Assembly (NCBI GenBank): GCA_029207755.1
Contig: JARCOQ010000002.1
Span: 91,735,087 to 91,799,086 of the forward strand
Direction: 5' to 3'
Source of the DNA: Chamaea fasciata
Lineage: Eukaryota; Chordata; Aves; Passeriformes; Sylviidae
Length of the DNA: 64,000 nucleotides
Shown here: in pieces, positions 63,963-64,000 of the stretch
Layout: every line of letters begins with the position of its first letter
Numbering within the stretch: position 1 is the first letter of the stretch
The notes under the pieces: model-generated
What the model was told of the DNA's origin: nothing
Database searches by the model: none
Seen by the model: only the letters and a program-made list of their open reading frames with translations
Made by a program: the position numbers and the translations under genes

Positions 63963-64000
63963 ATTTTCAAAAACTGCTGTGTCATGCCTGAAAAGCTGGA

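Larger units (their letters stand above)
58661..64000 (-). mobile_element. Endogenous retrovirus, ERVL-like (class III), 3' part of provirus
   Basis: Minus-oriented provirus: gag, protease, reverse transcriptase, RNase H, integrase, purine-rich tract and 3' LTR, in that order. The leader, primer-binding site and 5' LTR lie beyond position 64,000. There is no env; pol ends 95 bases before the LTR. ERVL-like assignment rests on the lack of env, the form of the RT block near HSPTICHGL, a gag with no zinc knuckle, and a capsid-like Gag region recalling the ERVL Gag from which mouse Fv1 descends. It is inference, not an alignment. The proviral genes keep one reading frame throughout, so the copy is fairly young, but pol is disabled by five stops. 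Confidence 0.88.

Overview
The window looks like nuclear DNA of a bird. Four short copies carry the end signature of CR1 LINEs (a tail ending in near-repeats of ATTCTGTG, with the core GTTGGA...TCATC...TCCAAC). The right end holds a retroviral provirus that looks like ERVL (class III), the kind common in avian genomes. The sequence is mostly AT-rich, has many poly-A/T and A/C runs, and shows no bacterial gene organisation. I could not name the species or the locus.

Layout: 1-28.4 kb is AT-rich, non-coding-looking DNA with CR1 tails (0.24, 13.5 and 25.1 kb), simple repeats and a few strong short hairpins (0.66-0.72 and 18.65 kb). 28.4-30.85 kb is a heavily decayed, nearly full-length CR1/L3-clade LINE on the plus strand, recognised from the order of its endonuclease, linker, reverse-transcriptase and tail landmarks. 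30.85-51.7 kb is again AT-rich with one CR1 tail (35.2 kb), a 22-base poly-C run and small repeats. 51.7-52.13 kb is a CpG island holding a pure (GCA)n run of about 13 units. It is the best candidate for a promoter or first exon, but neither direction nor gene can be fixed from sequence alone. 52.1-58.66 kb is ordinary apart from a smaller CpG-dense patch (54.69-54.96 kb) and a C/T homopolymer junction.

58,661-64,000 is the 3' part of a provirus on the minus strand: 3' LTR (58,661-59,187), a short purine-rich tract, pol (integrase, RNase H, reverse transcriptase, protease) and gag, running off the right edge before the leader and 5' LTR. Gag, protease and pol lie in one reading frame over about 4.68 kb with no frameshift. 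Gag is uninterrupted. Pol carries five separate TGA stops, and two TAG codons separate gag from protease. There is no env.

No host protein-coding exon could be supported. Outside the provirus, open frames are no longer than chance would give, and those over the CpG island mostly lack an ATG. The points most worth following up are the intact gag with its 57-bp internal repeat and N-terminal hydrophobic segment, the duplicated AP-1-bearing block in the LTR, the GCA repeat in the CpG island, and the 13-bp perfect hairpin at 18.65 kb.
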